Positions 1 through 10,130 are shown, counted from the first letter of the stretch. The stretch is 64,000 nucleotides of DNA from Verrucomicrobiales bacterium (GCA_003138485.1 PLGF01000166.1:26470-90469), one strand, 5' to 3'. Made by a program: numbers and translations. Notes: a model not told the origin generated them from the letters alone.

Positions 1-1
1 T

Positions 2-643
2 CTTGATCAAGCTGTGACGCTGGTGGGTTTTGACGCCATTTATCGCCTGGTTGCAATGGTCGTCGGTGAGGGTGTTCTGAGCGCCAAACAGCCCGGCTAC
101 GGCATTGGCACGGGGGAACTGTGGGAGCATTCCATCACCACCGCCGTCGCCGCCAGAGTGATTGCCCGTCAATTGGGCGGCGACGAGAATCTCGCCTTCA
201 CCGCGGGGCTGTTGCATGACATCGGCAAACTGGTGCTCAGTTCTTATCTGGAGGATTGCCAGGAATCCGTTGTGAGGGACACGCAACATTCGGGCCGTTC
301 TTTTCTCGAAGCCGAGCAGACCGCCCTGGGAGTGGACCACGCCGAAATCGGCGGACTGGTGCTGGAGGAATGGAGTTTCCCGGAGAATCTGGTCAAAGCC
401 GTCCGCTACCATCATGACCCGCCCCAAGCCCGGCCGCATGAGCAGTTGGCTGCGTCTGTTCATTTGGGAGACATCATCGCGCACTTTGTCGGACAGGCTC
501 AGGGGATTGACTCCTTTGCCGTGCGGACCCAATCCGAAGCGCTGGAAATACTGGAAATCAGCCCGGTGGAATTGGACACTTTGATAATCGATACAGACAG
601 CGCATTGAAAGAATGCGCCGGTCTTATCCCGACTGCATCATGA
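2..643 (+). CDS. HDOD-domain signalling protein (5' end outside window)
   Basis: The frame is open to the first base of the window, so this is the C-terminal part of a longer protein. It has the hallmarks of an HDOD domain, a degenerate HD-type helical domain. These are an Ala/Leu-rich helix followed by LLHDIGKLVLS (about residue 70), and a later helix containing YHHDPP. HDOD proteins usually act as non-enzymatic signalling scaffolds beside chemotaxis and cyclic-di-GMP genes; a few retain HD residues. Its stop codon overlaps the cheB start in an ATGA junction, so the two are probably translationally coupled. The role in chemotaxis is inferred from context. Whether the HD dyad is catalytic cannot be told from the fragment. 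Confidence 0.85.
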   Translation, partial: LDQAVTLVGFDAIYRLVAMVVGEGVLSAKQPGYGIGTGELWEHSITTAVAARVIARQLGGDENLAFTAGLLHDIGKLVLSSYLEDCQESVVRDTQHSGRSFLEAEQTALGVDHAEIGGLVLEEWSFPENLVKAVRYHHDPPQARPHEQLAASVHLGDIIAHFVGQAQGIDSFAVRTQSEALEILEISPVELDTLIIDTDSALKECAGLIPTAS

Positions 644-1725
644 ACGCCAAACCCATTCGCCTTCTGGTGGTCGATGACTCCGCGCTGGCTCGCAAGATCA
701 TCACCAGCAGCCTGGCGCCGTTTGCCGACATCGAAGTGGTGGGCACGGCGGTGGACCCTTATGTGGCGCGGGACATGATCCTGGAATTGAACCCGGACGT
801 CGTCACGCTGGATATTGAAATGCCGCGAATGGACGGCGTCACTTTCCTCAAAGTCATCATGAAACACCGGCCGATGCCGGTGATCATCATGAGTTCCATT
901 ACTCCCGCGGGTTCCGTCAAGGCGCTCGAAGCCCTCCAAGCCGGGGCGGTGGATGTGATGGAAAAACCAGGCAGCCCCCACTCCGCCCATGCCGACGGCG
1001 CCCGTCTGGCCGAGAAGATCAGGGTGGCGGCTGGCGCCCGCGTGTGGGCGCGCGCCGATGACGGCGCTTTGCCGGCCCGCCAGCCGGCGCGGGCGATCGG
1101 GCCGCGCGGAACAGGGCTGCGACCCATTCCGGGGCGCAGGATTATCCTGCTGGGGGCGTCCACGGGCGGCACCGAGGCGCTGAAAACGCTGCTAACCTCC
1201 TTGCGGGGAGACCTGCCGGGCATCTGTATTGTGCAACACATCCCGGCCTATTTTTCCAAAGCGTTTGCTGAACGCCTCGATCAAATCTGCCCGATGGAAG
1301 TCCGGGAGGCTGCCCACCTAGACATTGTGCAACCAGGCTTGGCGCTCATCGCCCCGGGAGGCCGCCACATGCTCTTGAAATGGCGGGCGGACCATTACGT
1401 GGTAGAATTGAACGACGGGCCGCCCGTTCATCATCAGCGGCCGTCGGTTGACATCATGTTTGACTCCGCCGTCAAAGCGGGGGCCGGCCCGCACACGGTG
1501 GCGGCGGTCCTTACCGGGATGGGCGCCGACGGCGCCGCCGGACTCCTGCGCCTGCGCCAGGCGGGAGCCGCCACCGCGGCGCAAAACGAAGAGACATGCG
1601 TCGTCTTCGGCATGCCGCGGGAAGCCGTGCGGCTGGGCGCGGCGCAGCGCGTCCTGGCCCTGTCGAACATCGGAGCATTTTTGGAGCAGGAGAATCTCGA
1701 ACCCATACAGCAAATTCATGAATGA
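640..1725 (+). CDS. cheB: Chemotaxis protein-glutamate methylesterase CheB
   Basis: CheB removes methyl groups from (and deamidates) chemoreceptor glutamates during adaptation, switched on by phosphorylation of its receiver domain. The N-terminal receiver starts LLVVDDSALARK and carries the phospho-acceptor D58 in LDIEMPRMDG. A short Ala/Arg-rich linker leads to the methylesterase domain. There the catalytic triad is visible as S174 (GASTGG), H200 (VQHIPAYFS) and D297 (TGMGADGAAG). The start at 640 was chosen over an in-frame ATG at 613 because it forms the ATGA overlap with the upstream gene and begins just before the receiver. At 361 residues the length is normal for CheB. The gene lies inside a six-gene overlapping operon with the flagellar switch genes. 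Confidence 0.96.
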   Translation: MNAKPIRLLVVDDSALARKIITSSLAPFADIEVVGTAVDPYVARDMILELNPDVVTLDIEMPRMDGVTFLKVIMKHRPMPVIIMSSITPAGSVKALEALQAGAVDVMEKPGSPHSAHADGARLAEKIRVAAGARVWARADDGALPARQPARAIGPRGTGLRPIPGRRIILLGASTGGTEALKTLLTSLRGDLPGICIVQHIPAYFSKAFAERLDQICPMEVREAAHLDIVQPGLALIAPGGRHMLLKWRADHYVVELNDGPPVHHQRPSVDIMFDSAVKAGAGPHTVAAVLTGMGADGAAGLLRLRQAGAATAAQNEETCVVFGMPREAVRLGAAQRVLALSNIGAFLEQENLEPIQQIHE

Positions 1726-2209
1726 TCAAATTGAAAAAATAGATCGTCTAACACGAGAAGCGGTGAAGGAAGTATTCCAAAGCATGCTCAGCATGGAAGT
1801 GAACCCCGAGCCGCCCACGCCGCTGCCGGCGGATCCCGCCGGGCAGATAATTGGGTCGGTCGGCTTCATCGGCGAAGCCAACGGGATTCTTTATCTTTAT
1901 GCCGATATGTGCTTCGCCCGCGTCATCACCGGCCGCATGCTGGACATTTCCGAGCCGGAAGTGGACTCAGGGGAAATGGTGACGGACGCGATTGGGGAAT
2001 TGAGCAACATGGTGGCGGGCTACCTGAAGGCGCGGCTGTGCAGCGGCGGGTCCCCCTGCACGCTGACCATTCCCTCGGTGGTTCGCGGGCAGCAGCTCAG
2101 TGTCGAAGGTTCGGCCCAGGTCATTCGAAGAATTATCGGTTTTCGCAACTGCAAACACCACTTATTGGCGGAAGTCCTGTTAAAAGATTCCGCCCAAAGA
2201 AACTCATGA
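1718..2209 (+). CDS. CheX-like CheY-P phosphatase
   Basis: A 163-residue protein of the CheC/CheX phosphatase superfamily. The diagnostic helix is visible around residues 84-100: EMVTDAIGELSNMVAG. It holds the Glu and Asn (E..N) that position water for hydrolysis of the acyl-phosphate on CheY. The first 30 residues form an amphipathic helix and the rest alternates strands and helices as in CheX. The gene begins 8 nt inside cheB and ends in an ATGA overlap with the next gene. It is probably the signal-termination phosphatase of this pathway, since no CheZ is seen. CheX rather than CheC is favoured because only one E..N helix is present. Confidence 0.83.
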   Translation: MNDQIEKIDRLTREAVKEVFQSMLSMEVNPEPPTPLPADPAGQIIGSVGFIGEANGILYLYADMCFARVITGRMLDISEPEVDSGEMVTDAIGELSNMVAGYLKARLCSGGSPCTLTIPSVVRGQQLSVEGSAQVIRRIIGFRNCKHHLLAEVLLKDSAQRNS

Positions 2210-3330
2210 GTATTAAAATCCTTACAATAGATGATAGTAAAACCATTCGCCTCATCGTGGCGAAGGCTTTCAAACCATTTGATTGCGTGGTGCTCGAGGC
2301 CGAAAACGGCGTCGTCGGCCTGGCCGCGGCCAGCCGCGAAAAGCCCGACCTCATCCTTCTGGACTACACCATGCCCGTCATGGACGGGTTTGAGGTTCTG
2401 GCGCGGCTGCGCTCGGACCCGGACCTCAAATCCACGCCGGTCATCATGCTGACGGCGGAAGCGGGCCGGGACACGGTAATCAGAATCGCCCAACTGGGCG
2501 TGCGTGATTATCTCATAAAGCCATTCAAGGGCGAATTGCTCATCGAGCGGGTCGGTCGCGTGGTCGATTTGAAGCCCAAGGCCGCCGTCGAGAAAAAGCA
2601 CAAACGGTTCGACGACCCAATCACCATCCTGGTGGCGGATGACAAACCCGCCATCCTTGCCCAGGTGTGTTCGGGACTGGCCGACACGCCCTGGAAGGTC
2701 ATTAGCGCGGATCAACCCGGCAAGGCGCTGGACTATTGCATGGGGAACGAGGTGGACCTCGTGCTGGCCAGCCTCACGCTGACCAATGACGGGGCCTTTA
2801 TGCTCCTTCAGAGTCTGCGCGGTTACGCGAACACCGCCTCCGTCCCGCTGCTGGGATTGTCCGTGCGCACGGCGACCGCCGACCAGACGCGCGCCCAGCA
2901 AGCCGGATTCGTGGGCATCATCACCAAACCCATTGAACCTGCGGAACTCAAGGCCAAAATCTGCCGCACGCTCGGCCTGGAAACTTCCTACAAATACTTC
3001 CAGCAACGGGACGGCGCATTGGCGATTACGCTGCCCAAGGAATTCCATCCGGGCCTGGCTCACGAAGTCTCGACGAACCTGGAGAGCCAACTCATCAGCA
3101 CCGTGGATGCGGGCGGCGACAAGCTGATCATTGATCTCCAATCGGTGGAATCGGCCACTTTGCCTGTCATTGAACTGATCATTTCGGTCATTCAGGCGGC
3201 CAGCAAGCTCTCGTTGCGTTTCGCCGTGGTCGGTACGGAAGCCACCAAGAACCAGTGCCGCAGTTTTCAGGAAACCGAAACCTGGCCGTTTGCCGGAAGT
3301 TTTGAACAAGCTCTGGCCTTGCTAAAGTGA
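2206..3330 (+). CDS. Tandem receiver protein with C-terminal STAS-like domain
   Basis: This 374-residue protein starts ILTIDDSKTIRLI, a CheY-like receiver with phospho-acceptor D53 in LLDYTMPVMDG and the usual later Thr and Lys (MLTAEA, IKPF). A second receiver begins near residue 143 (ILVADDKPAIL). Where the acceptor Asp should be it reads DLVLASLTL, with Ser189 in that place, so this domain is probably not phosphorylated. The last ~110 residues (from about ALAITLPKEFHP) have the strand-helix pattern of a STAS/anti-sigma-antagonist domain, including KLIIDLQSVESATLP. ATGA and GTGA overlaps on both sides argue for coupled translation. It could be a CheY-like switch-binding protein or a CheV-like adaptor; its partner is unknown. 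Confidence 0.8.
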   Translation: MSIKILTIDDSKTIRLIVAKAFKPFDCVVLEAENGVVGLAAASREKPDLILLDYTMPVMDGFEVLARLRSDPDLKSTPVIMLTAEAGRDTVIRIAQLGVRDYLIKPFKGELLIERVGRVVDLKPKAAVEKKHKRFDDPITILVADDKPAILAQVCSGLADTPWKVISADQPGKALDYCMGNEVDLVLASLTLTNDGAFMLLQSLRGYANTASVPLLGLSVRTATADQTRAQQAGFVGIITKPIEPAELKAKICRTLGLETSYKYFQQRDGALAITLPKEFHPGLAHEVSTNLESQLISTVDAGGDKLIIDLQSVESATLPVIELIISVIQAASKLSLRFAVVGTEATKNQCRSFQETETWPFAGSFEQALALLK

Positions 3331-4379
3331 ATACTGAATCCACACTCAACGCCGAATTGGACGCCGCGGCGGATTTCGCCAAGCTGACCAAGATGCAAAA
3401 GCTGGCGATCTTGCTCCTCATGTTGTCCGAGGAAAATGCGGCTCACATCATGAAGACCCTCGAAGAGCAGGACTTGGAGGAGGTTTCCTCCGAAATGGTC
3501 AAGCTGGGCTGCGTCAGCCAGCAACTGCAGGAGACGGTCTTGCGCGAGTTCTCCGGCGTGGCGGTGGAAGCCGCGGCGGGCATCACGGGCGGTTCGGCGC
3601 GCGCCCGGAGCCTGCTTGAAAAATCCGTCGGCTTGTTCCGCGCCTCCGACATCATCGGACGCCTCTCCCCTCAACGCGCCCCTGTCGAAGCCATGCAACA
3701 AATCGTGGATATGGACACGCGCCATATCTTCAGCCTCATCCGCAATGAGCAACTGCAAACCATTGTCCTGGTCACCAGCTACCTGAACCAGGAAAAAGCC
3801 TCGCAGCTCCTGTCCATGTTCCGCGACCAACAGCGCGAGCAAATCATTGAACGCCTGGCCACCATGATGCCAACCTCGGTCCAAGTCGTGGAGAATGTGG
3901 CCGAAATGCTCCAGAGCAAATTCGGCAAGAACCGCACCCGGACCCTCAACCAGACCGGCGGAGTCAAGGTGGCCGCCCAAGTGCTTAACAGCATGTCGGA
4001 GAACCTCAGCAAATCCATTCTCATGTCCATCTCCGAGCGCAACGCCGATCTGGGCGAGGCCATCCTCAAGAAAATGTTCACTTTCGACGAGTTGGAGCGC
4101 CTGGATACCAAGACGCTTCAAATCATCCTGCAAAACGTCGATACACGCATGCTGGCCGTCGCCCTCAAGTCCGCTCCGGAGAAACTCAAGAAGACTCTGC
4201 TCTCTTGCATCTCCAAACGCGCCGCGGAAAACCTCGTTGAAGAAATCACATTCATGGGGCCTCTCCGCCTCAAGGAAATCGACGGCGCCAGAGCGCAAAT
4301 CCTGGAAACCGTCCGGCGGCTGGAAGCGGATGGCGACATCAGCCTTGATGAACTTCGCCATAAACCCCGCTATTCATGA
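3327..4379 (+). CDS. fliG: Flagellar motor switch protein FliG
   Basis: FliG is the rotor protein at the cytoplasmic face of the MS ring. It contacts the MotA stator and FliM. The start is a GTG that overlaps the preceding stop (GTGA); the next in-frame start would lose the N-terminal domain. The N-terminal domain opens LTKMQKLAILLLMLSEENAAHIMK, typical of FliG binding to FliF. A middle ARM-like domain follows. The C-terminal domain carries the charged torque helix (around DTRMLAVALKSAPEKLKKTLLSCISKRAAE) and the FMGPLRLKEIDGARAQI segment close to the family consensus. At 350 residues it is near the usual 330-350. Its position directly after chemotaxis regulators suggests switch output and signalling proteins are made together. 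Confidence 0.96.
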   Translation: MNTESTLNAELDAAADFAKLTKMQKLAILLLMLSEENAAHIMKTLEEQDLEEVSSEMVKLGCVSQQLQETVLREFSGVAVEAAAGITGGSARARSLLEKSVGLFRASDIIGRLSPQRAPVEAMQQIVDMDTRHIFSLIRNEQLQTIVLVTSYLNQEKASQLLSMFRDQQREQIIERLATMMPTSVQVVENVAEMLQSKFGKNRTRTLNQTGGVKVAAQVLNSMSENLSKSILMSISERNADLGEAILKKMFTFDELERLDTKTLQIILQNVDTRMLAVALKSAPEKLKKTLLSCISKRAAENLVEEITFMGPLRLKEIDGARAQILETVRRLEADGDISLDELRHKPRYS

Positions 4380-4397
4380 TATTGCCGCCCAACTCCT

Positions 4398-5447
4398 ATG
4401 AGCGAATCAATTGATACAACAGCGCCGGAGGCGGCCACCTCCGCCCCGGGGTCGAGCGACATCGTTTCGCAATCCGAAATCGAGCGCCTGTTGGCGCAGG
4501 TCGAGAGCGCCGACTCCTCTTCTGGTCAGGCCGCCAATCCGCAAGCCCCCCAGGCCACAACCGGGCACGATCTGGTCCGGCGGCATGAATTCCCCAATCT
4601 CACCTGCTTTACCGCAACGGAAATGCGCCGGCTGCGATTGCGCCACGAGGATTTCATCGGTCTTCTGGCCGCCCAGCTTTCGATCCACCTCGGGCTTGAA
4701 GTGGGTGTGCAGATGTCAAAAATGGAAGCCATGCCGTTTCAGAAATTTGTTGACGGGCTTTCCAACCCGGCCTACCTGACGCTTCTCAGACTGCAACCCC
4801 TTCCCGAGATTTGCCTCCTGGACATCCCGCCCCGGTTGGGCCTGTGCATGGTGGACAGGGAATTGGGTGGGCCGGGCCGGCCGCAGGACGAGTCGCGCCA
4901 GATCGGCAAAATCGAAGCCCGTCTGCTCTCCCGTCTGGTGGACCTGATCGTGCAGCAATGGTGCGGCATCTGGAACGACCTTCTGGAAATTCGACCCACT
5001 GTCCTGGGCACTGAGACCAACAGCCGCTTCGTCGCCACTTCGGCTCCGGCCGCCATCATGCTCGTCGTTGGAGCGGAGGTGCGCCTGGGGGAAACAGTCG
5101 AATCCATTCAATTCGCCTTTCCCCAGCCCATGCTCGAACCTCTGACTGTCAAGCTCAACGCCGCGTCCATCGGCGGGCCCAAACCCGACGCCGCCGCCAA
5201 GACCGCGCCGCCGAAATGGAGTCCTCATTTTGACGATCTGCGAATCCTGGTCAGGGCGGAGCTGCCCGAAATGCAACTTCCCGCCGGCGAAGTGGCGGCC
5301 CTCAAGCCCGGTGACGTTTTGACCCTCTCGCCCGATTGCATGAGCCAGGTGCGGTTGCGCCTCGCCAACCATCCCGGATTCATCGGCAACCTGGGCCTCA
5401 CCGACCAGCGGCGCGCCGTAAAAATCGAGAAACCGTGCCCGGATTGA
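4398..5447 (+). CDS. fliM: Flagellar motor switch protein FliM
   Basis: FliM forms most of the flagellar C-ring and binds CheY-P through its N-terminus. The N-terminal CheY-binding motif is visible as VSQSEIERLLAQ (residues ~23-34), matching the family SQ.EID.LL. The middle CheC-like domain spans roughly 65-250 with PAYLTLLRLQPLP. The C-terminal ~75 residues (VRAELPEMQLPAGEVAALKPGDVL) are a SpoA domain. It follows fliG after 18 nt and ends the operon. No FliN gene follows, although the two are often adjacent; FliN must lie elsewhere or be replaced. At 349 residues the length is normal. Confidence 0.92.
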   Translation: MSESIDTTAPEAATSAPGSSDIVSQSEIERLLAQVESADSSSGQAANPQAPQATTGHDLVRRHEFPNLTCFTATEMRRLRLRHEDFIGLLAAQLSIHLGLEVGVQMSKMEAMPFQKFVDGLSNPAYLTLLRLQPLPEICLLDIPPRLGLCMVDRELGGPGRPQDESRQIGKIEARLLSRLVDLIVQQWCGIWNDLLEIRPTVLGTETNSRFVATSAPAAIMLVVGAEVRLGETVESIQFAFPQPMLEPLTVKLNAASIGGPKPDAAAKTAPPKWSPHFDDLRILVRAELPEMQLPAGEVAALKPGDVLTLSPDCMSQVRLRLANHPGFIGNLGLTDQRRAVKIEKPCPD

Positions 5448-5781
5448 CGGCGGGGCCGTCCCATCCCCTGCCCCCTCGGCCTTCCAAGAAGCTCACAAGG
5501 TCCGGCAACGGGTATCCCCTGGGGGGAAATTACTCGCCTCATGGTTGGCATTGGATACGCAACACCATCCTGTTCGTCCTTTGAATTCTGTCATCAACCC
5601 GTTCTCCGCGAGTTTGCGCCTCAATCCGTAAGCGGCTAGGCGCCTTTGTTGAGCAACTCAAGACAGGCGGCGCAGCAGCACCGCCCTACCGACGGCGTGA
5701 AGATTCTTGTCATGCGCCCGGTTGGAGGCCCGCGGAACAAAGTACTGGCCACGGGCGCCGGACTTGGCTTAAAGTGCGCGG
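5448..5781. other. Intergenic region after the flagellar operon
   Basis: About 330 bases with no convincing open frame. It contains a short GC-rich imperfect palindrome near 5662-5690 (GGCGG ... CCGCC), probably a fragment of a dispersed repeat. The promoter for the GH95 gene must lie near its 3' side, but I cannot point to a clear -35/-10 pair or a terminator with a T-run. Confidence 0.4.
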
Positions 5782-8148
5782 ATGCTTGACCTGAAGAACT
5801 TTATCCGGCGGTTTATCCCTGTCGTGGCGCTCGTGGCTTGCCCGGCCGGGCTGTTGGCGGCCGAACCCCAGTTAACCGGCAGCACGGCGGCGCCCGACGC
5901 CCCCTTGAGCCTGTGGTACCGCAAGCCGGCGGCGCGATGGCAGGAGGCGCTGCCGGTCGGCAACGGCCGAATCGGCGCGATGGTTTTTGGCGGCATCAAC
6001 CGCGAGCGGCTCCAGTTGAATGAGGACACACTCTGGGCGGGGGGACCGTACGATCCGGTCAATCCGCAGGCTCGGGAGGCGCTTCCGCAAGTCCGCCAGT
6101 TGGTTTTCGATGGCAAATATCGCGAAGCTTCAAGGCTGATCAGCGCAAAAGTGATGTCCAAGCCTCTGGGCCAGATGCCATACGAAACGGCGGGCGACTT
6201 GATTCTCACGATTCCCGAATTGGCTTCCGTCGAAAATTACCGGCGCGACCTCAACTTGGACACGGCTGTGGCCACCACCGAGTACACGGCCAATGGCACG
6301 CGGTTTTCGCGGCAAGTCTTCGCCAGCCCTGTCAACCAAGTCATCGTGGTCCGCCTCACGGCCGACAAGAAGGGCGCGATTTCATTTACCGCCGGATTGC
6401 AGACGCCCCAAAAGGCCGCCGTTGAAACCGAATCGGGAAACGTGCTGGCGATGCGCGGCGTCAACGCGAATGCCCAGGGAATCCCGGGCGCCCTCAAATT
6501 CCAGGTGCGCGCCAAGGTGCTGGCTGAGGGCGGAACCATCGACACCACGTCCAATTCGGTCGCTGTCGTCAATGCGGATTCGGCTACCATTCTGATCGCG
6601 GCTGCGACGAGCTACAAAGATTTTCAGAACACCAACGGAGATCCGGAAGCCATTGTCAAAGCCCAAATCGCAGCCGCCCAAACCAAGTCGTTCGATGCTC
6701 TGCTGGCGGCCAACATCCGGGAACATCAGCGGCTGTTCCGGCGCGTATCCGTCGATCTGGGCGCCAGCGATGCCATGCGCCTGCCGACGAACGAGCGGAT
6801 TGAGAATTTTCACAACGGGCAAGACCCGCAGTTTGCCGCGCTATACTTTCAATTCGGACGCTACCTGCTGATCAGTTGTTCGCGTCCGGGCGGCCAGCCG
6901 GCAAACCTGCAAGGCCTGTGGAATGACAGTCTGAAGCCGCCGTGGGACAGCAAATATACGATCAACATCAACACCGAGATGAACTATTGGCCGGCGGAGT
7001 CGTGCAATTTGGGGGAGTGCGTGGAACCGCTTGCGGCCATGGTGCATGATCTCTCCGTAACCGGCGCGCGCACGGCGAAGGAAATGTACGGCGTCGGCGG
7101 CTGGGTGGCTCATCACAACACCGATCTGTGGCGGGCTACCGGACCCATCGACGGGCCGGAATGGGGAATGTGGCCCAGCGGTGGCGCGTGGTTGTGCCTG
7201 CCATTGTGGGACCATTATCAATTTAGCGGCGACAAGGGTTATCTAAAGAAAATTTATCCGCTGATGCGCGGCGCGGCCCAGTTCTTCCTCGAAACGTTGG
7301 TGGAAGAGCCGAAACACAAGTGGCTCGTCACCAATCCGTCCATATCACCGGAAAACCAGCATCCCTTTGGGTCCGCGGTCTGCGCCGGTCCGACCATGGA
7401 TTCTGAGATCATACGGGATCTGTTTTCCAATTGCATCGAGGCGTCGGAAATCCTCGGCACAGACGCCGAATTTCGGAAACAACTCGGCGCGGCCCGGGCG
7501 CGGCTGGCGCCCGATCAAATTGGAGGCAACGGGCAACTGCAGGAATGGCTGGAGGACTGGGACGCCAAAGCGCCGGAGCAACAACACCGTCACATTTCCC
7601 ACCTGTACGGCTTGTTCCCGAGCGCGCAGATCACGCCGCGAGGCACTCCCGATCTGGCCAACGCCGCCAAGGTCACGCTGAACACCCGCGGGGACATCAC
7701 GACTGGATGGGCCATCGCCTGGCGCATCAACTGTTGGGCGCGGCTGCACGACGGCGACCGGGCGTACAGCATTCTGAACCACTTGTTCGATCCGACGCGG
7801 ACTTATCCCAACATGTTCGACGCGCACCCGCCATTTCAAATTGACGGCAACTTCGGGGGAACGTCCGCGATTGCCGAAATGCTGCTGCAAAGCCAGACCG
7901 GCGAGATCGACTTGCTGCCCGCGCTTCCGGGCGCCTGGCCCGCCGGCCACGTCACGGGTTTGCGGGCGCGCGGCGGTTTTGAAATCGAAATTGCCTGGAA
8001 TGGCGGAAAACTGACAAGTGTCAACATCCAATCGGTCGGGGGCCGCAAGGCGGTTGTCCGGTATGGCAGCCACACGGCGGAAGTCAAACTAAAGGCCGGC
8101 AAGGCGGTTCGATTGAACTCCGAACTTCAAGCCGCCGCAAAATCTTAG
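5782..8148 (+). CDS. Secreted alpha-L-fucosidase, GH95 (first copy)
   Basis: Family GH95 enzymes are inverting exo-alpha-L-fucosidases (a few are galactosidases) that release terminal fucose. The precursor has a signal peptide ([17 protein letters not shown], cleavage near residue 28), then the GH95 N-terminal domain starting [19 protein letters not shown] and the helical catalytic barrel. Residues aligning with the characterised Bifidobacterium enzyme are N395 and N397 in [12 protein letters not shown], the acid E524 in NPSISPENQ, and D688 in FQIDGNFGG. At 788 residues it is full length. GH51 follows after 18 nt on the same strand, so the two are probably co-transcribed. A second GH95 lies at 34433-36856. 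Substrate specificity within GH95 is inferred. Confidence 0.95.
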   Translation: MLDLKNFIRRFIPVVALVACPAGLLAAEPQLTGSTAAPDAPLSLWYRKPAARWQEALPVGNGRIGAMVFGGINRERLQLNEDTLWAGGPYDPVNPQAREALPQVRQLVFDGKYREASRLISAKVMSKPLGQMPYETAGDLILTIPELASVENYRRDLNLDTAVATTEYTANGTRFSRQVFASPVNQVIVVRLTADKKGAISFTAGLQTPQKAAVETESGNVLAMRGVNANAQGIPGALKFQVRAKVLAEGGTIDTTSNSVAVVNADSATILIAAATSYKDFQNTNGDPEAIVKAQIAAAQTKSFDALLAANIREHQRLFRRVSVDLGASDAMRLPTNERIENFHNGQDPQFAALYFQFGRYLLISCSRPGGQPANLQGLWNDSLKPPWDSKYTININTEMNYWPAESCNLGECVEPLAAMVHDLSVTGARTAKEMYGVGGWVAHHNTDLWRATGPIDGPEWGMWPSGGAWLCLPLWDHYQFSGDKGYLKKIYPLMRGAAQFFLETLVEEPKHKWLVTNPSISPENQHPFGSAVCAGPTMDSEIIRDLFSNCIEASEILGTDAEFRKQLGAARARLAPDQIGGNGQLQEWLEDWDAKAPEQQHRHISHLYGLFPSAQITPRGTPDLANAAKVTLNTRGDITTGWAIAWRINCWARLHDGDRAYSILNHLFDPTRTYPNMFDAHPPFQIDGNFGGTSAIAEMLLQSQTGEIDLLPALPGAWPAGHVTGLRARGGFEIEIAWNGGKLTSVNIQSVGGRKAVVRYGSHTAEVKLKAGKAVRLNSELQAAAKS

Positions 8149-8166
8149 CAGCGCCACCACAATACC

Positions 8167-10119
8167 ATGAATAAACTTACGTCAGTTACTCTTTGGGCCA
8201 TGACCGCCGGCTGCTGCCTGGCGGCCGAGCCGACCTTCACGGTTGACGCGACCGGTCCCCTCGCCAAAGTCAGCCCCATGTTCTACGGACTGATGACTGA
8301 GGAAATCAATCATTCCTATGATGGCGGATTGTATGCCGAGTTGGTCCGCAACCGGGCCTTTCTGGACGACAAAACCGCCGCGGAAGCTTGGTCCGTGGTA
8401 AACGAAAATGGGGGCGAGGCCAGCATGGCTCTCGATCCGACCAATGGCCCCAACGATCAGCTCACGGCGAGCCTGCGGCTCAACGTGACCCGGGCCGGGA
8501 AGGACCAGCCGGCCGGAGTGGCCAACAGCGGCTACTGGGGGATTCCGGTGCTGCCGCACACCCGTTACCACGCTTCGCTGTTGGCCAGGGCCGAGCCGGG
8601 CTTCACCGGCCCGCTCATCGTGTCCATTGTCAGCGAAGACGGGCAAACGGTCTATGCGTCTGGAAAGGTCTCAGGGCTGACGGCACAGTGGGGGAAATTC
8701 GATCTAAGCCTCAAGACGGGCCGCCTCACCGCGACCACCAAGGCGCGTTTTCAAATCACGCTCGAACAGCCCGGAACGGTCTGGCTGGGGTTTGTGTCGC
8801 TGTTCCCGCCGACCTGGAACGGACGTCCCAACGGCCTGCGGAAGGACCTGATGCAAATGCTGGTGGATATGAATCCCAAGTTCCTGCGCTTTCCCGGCGG
8901 CAACTATGTCGAAGGGGATACTATTGACACTCGATTTGATTGGAAGAAAACCATCGGCCCGATCGAACAGCGACATGGCCACCTCTGTCCGTGGGGTTAT
9001 CGTTCCACCGATGGCTTGGGGCTTTTGGAGTTTCTGGAGTGGTGCGAAGATATGAAGGCCGAGCCGGTGCTGGCGGTGTATGCCGGCTATTCGCTCAAAG
9101 GCGCGCACGTCAATCCCGGCCCGGACCTCGCCCCGCTCGTGCAGGAGGCGCTTGAAGAAATTCAATACGTCAGCGGAGCCGCCGACACGACTTGGGGCGC
9201 CCGGCGCGCCGCGGACGGACATCCGGCGCCCTTCAAGTTGCAGTACGTCGAGGTTGGCAACGAGGACTGGTTCGACCGATCGGGGAGCTATGACGCCCGC
9301 TTTGCCCAGTTTTACGACGCCATCAAGGCGCATTACCCGCAGCTCAAGGTCATTTCCACCATCGGCAACGATCAGCCGGAAACCGCGCGAGTCCACAGCC
9401 GCAAGCCCGACATGACCGACGAGCATTACTACAACGCCACCGATGAGTTCCTCCGGATGGCGCCGGAGTACGCCCGGAACTATGACCGCGGCGGGCCGGA
9501 GATATTCGTCGGCGAGTGGGCCGCGCACGAGGACGCGAAGATCAAGCCGTGGGAGCCCGCGGCCCGGCAGCAGCCGCCGACGCCTTCGCTGAAAGCCGCG
9601 CTTGGCGACGCGGTCTTCATGGCCGCCATGGAGCGAAACGCCGATCTTATCAAAATGCAATGCTATGCGCCATTGCTGGTCAACGTGAACCCGGGGGCGC
9701 GCCAATGGCGTCCGGACCTGATCGGCTATGACGCGATTTCCACCTACGGTTCCCCAAGCTATTACGCGATTCAGATGTTCAGCCGAAACTTCGGAGACCA
9801 GGTCCTCCCGGTGCGGGCGGCGGAGACGTCCGTCCAGGGCGCGGCGACGCGGGACAGCCGCACGGGCGAGATTTTCATCAAGCTTGTAAACCCGAACCCG
9901 GCTTCAGAACCGCTGCGCCTGAGCCTCAAAGGCATTGCGAAGCTCTCCGCCAAAGCCAGCACGATCACCCTGGCCGGAGATCCGGAGGACTCCAACTTGA
10001 TTCTGGAACCAGGAAAGGTTGTCCCGGTCAACTCGACTTTGAGCCAGGTGAAGCCCGATTTCATTTACACGCTGCCGCCCAACAGCGTTGTGGTGCTCAA
10101 GCTGAAGGGGCGGCCGTGA
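8167..10119 (+). CDS. Secreted alpha-L-arabinofuranosidase, GH51-like
   Basis: Probable retaining exo-enzyme releasing arabinofuranose from arabinan or arabinoxylan. A short signal peptide ends near CLAAEP. An N-terminal beta-sandwich/CBM-like section (to about residue 215) precedes the (beta/alpha)8 barrel. This starts around LRFPGGNYVEGDTIDTRFDWKKTIGP, the classic GH51 signature. The acid/base is E366 in VEVGNEDWF and the nucleophile is E450 in IFVGEWAAHE. A C-terminal beta domain closes the protein. At 650 residues it is long for bacterial GH51 because of the extra N-terminal module, as in the secreted Bacteroidetes and eukaryotic-type enzymes. It sits just behind the GH95 gene. Confidence 0.93.
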   Translation: MNKLTSVTLWAMTAGCCLAAEPTFTVDATGPLAKVSPMFYGLMTEEINHSYDGGLYAELVRNRAFLDDKTAAEAWSVVNENGGEASMALDPTNGPNDQLTASLRLNVTRAGKDQPAGVANSGYWGIPVLPHTRYHASLLARAEPGFTGPLIVSIVSEDGQTVYASGKVSGLTAQWGKFDLSLKTGRLTATTKARFQITLEQPGTVWLGFVSLFPPTWNGRPNGLRKDLMQMLVDMNPKFLRFPGGNYVEGDTIDTRFDWKKTIGPIEQRHGHLCPWGYRSTDGLGLLEFLEWCEDMKAEPVLAVYAGYSLKGAHVNPGPDLAPLVQEALEEIQYVSGAADTTWGARRAADGHPAPFKLQYVEVGNEDWFDRSGSYDARFAQFYDAIKAHYPQLKVISTIGNDQPETARVHSRKPDMTDEHYYNATDEFLRMAPEYARNYDRGGPEIFVGEWAAHEDAKIKPWEPAARQQPPTPSLKAALGDAVFMAAMERNADLIKMQCYAPLLVNVNPGARQWRPDLIGYDAISTYGSPSYYAIQMFSRNFGDQVLPVRAAETSVQGAATRDSRTGEIFIKLVNPNPASEPLRLSLKGIAKLSAKASTITLAGDPEDSNLILEPGKVVPVNSTLSQVKPDFIYTLPPNSVVVLKLKGRP

Positions 10120-10130
10120 GAAACCCATAA

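Noticed and set aside
2020..3309. Long minus-strand frame opposite the REC-REC-STAS gene
   Set aside because: It mirrors the codon pattern of the real gene on the other strand and shows no domain. The real gene has full receiver motifs and overlaps both neighbours.
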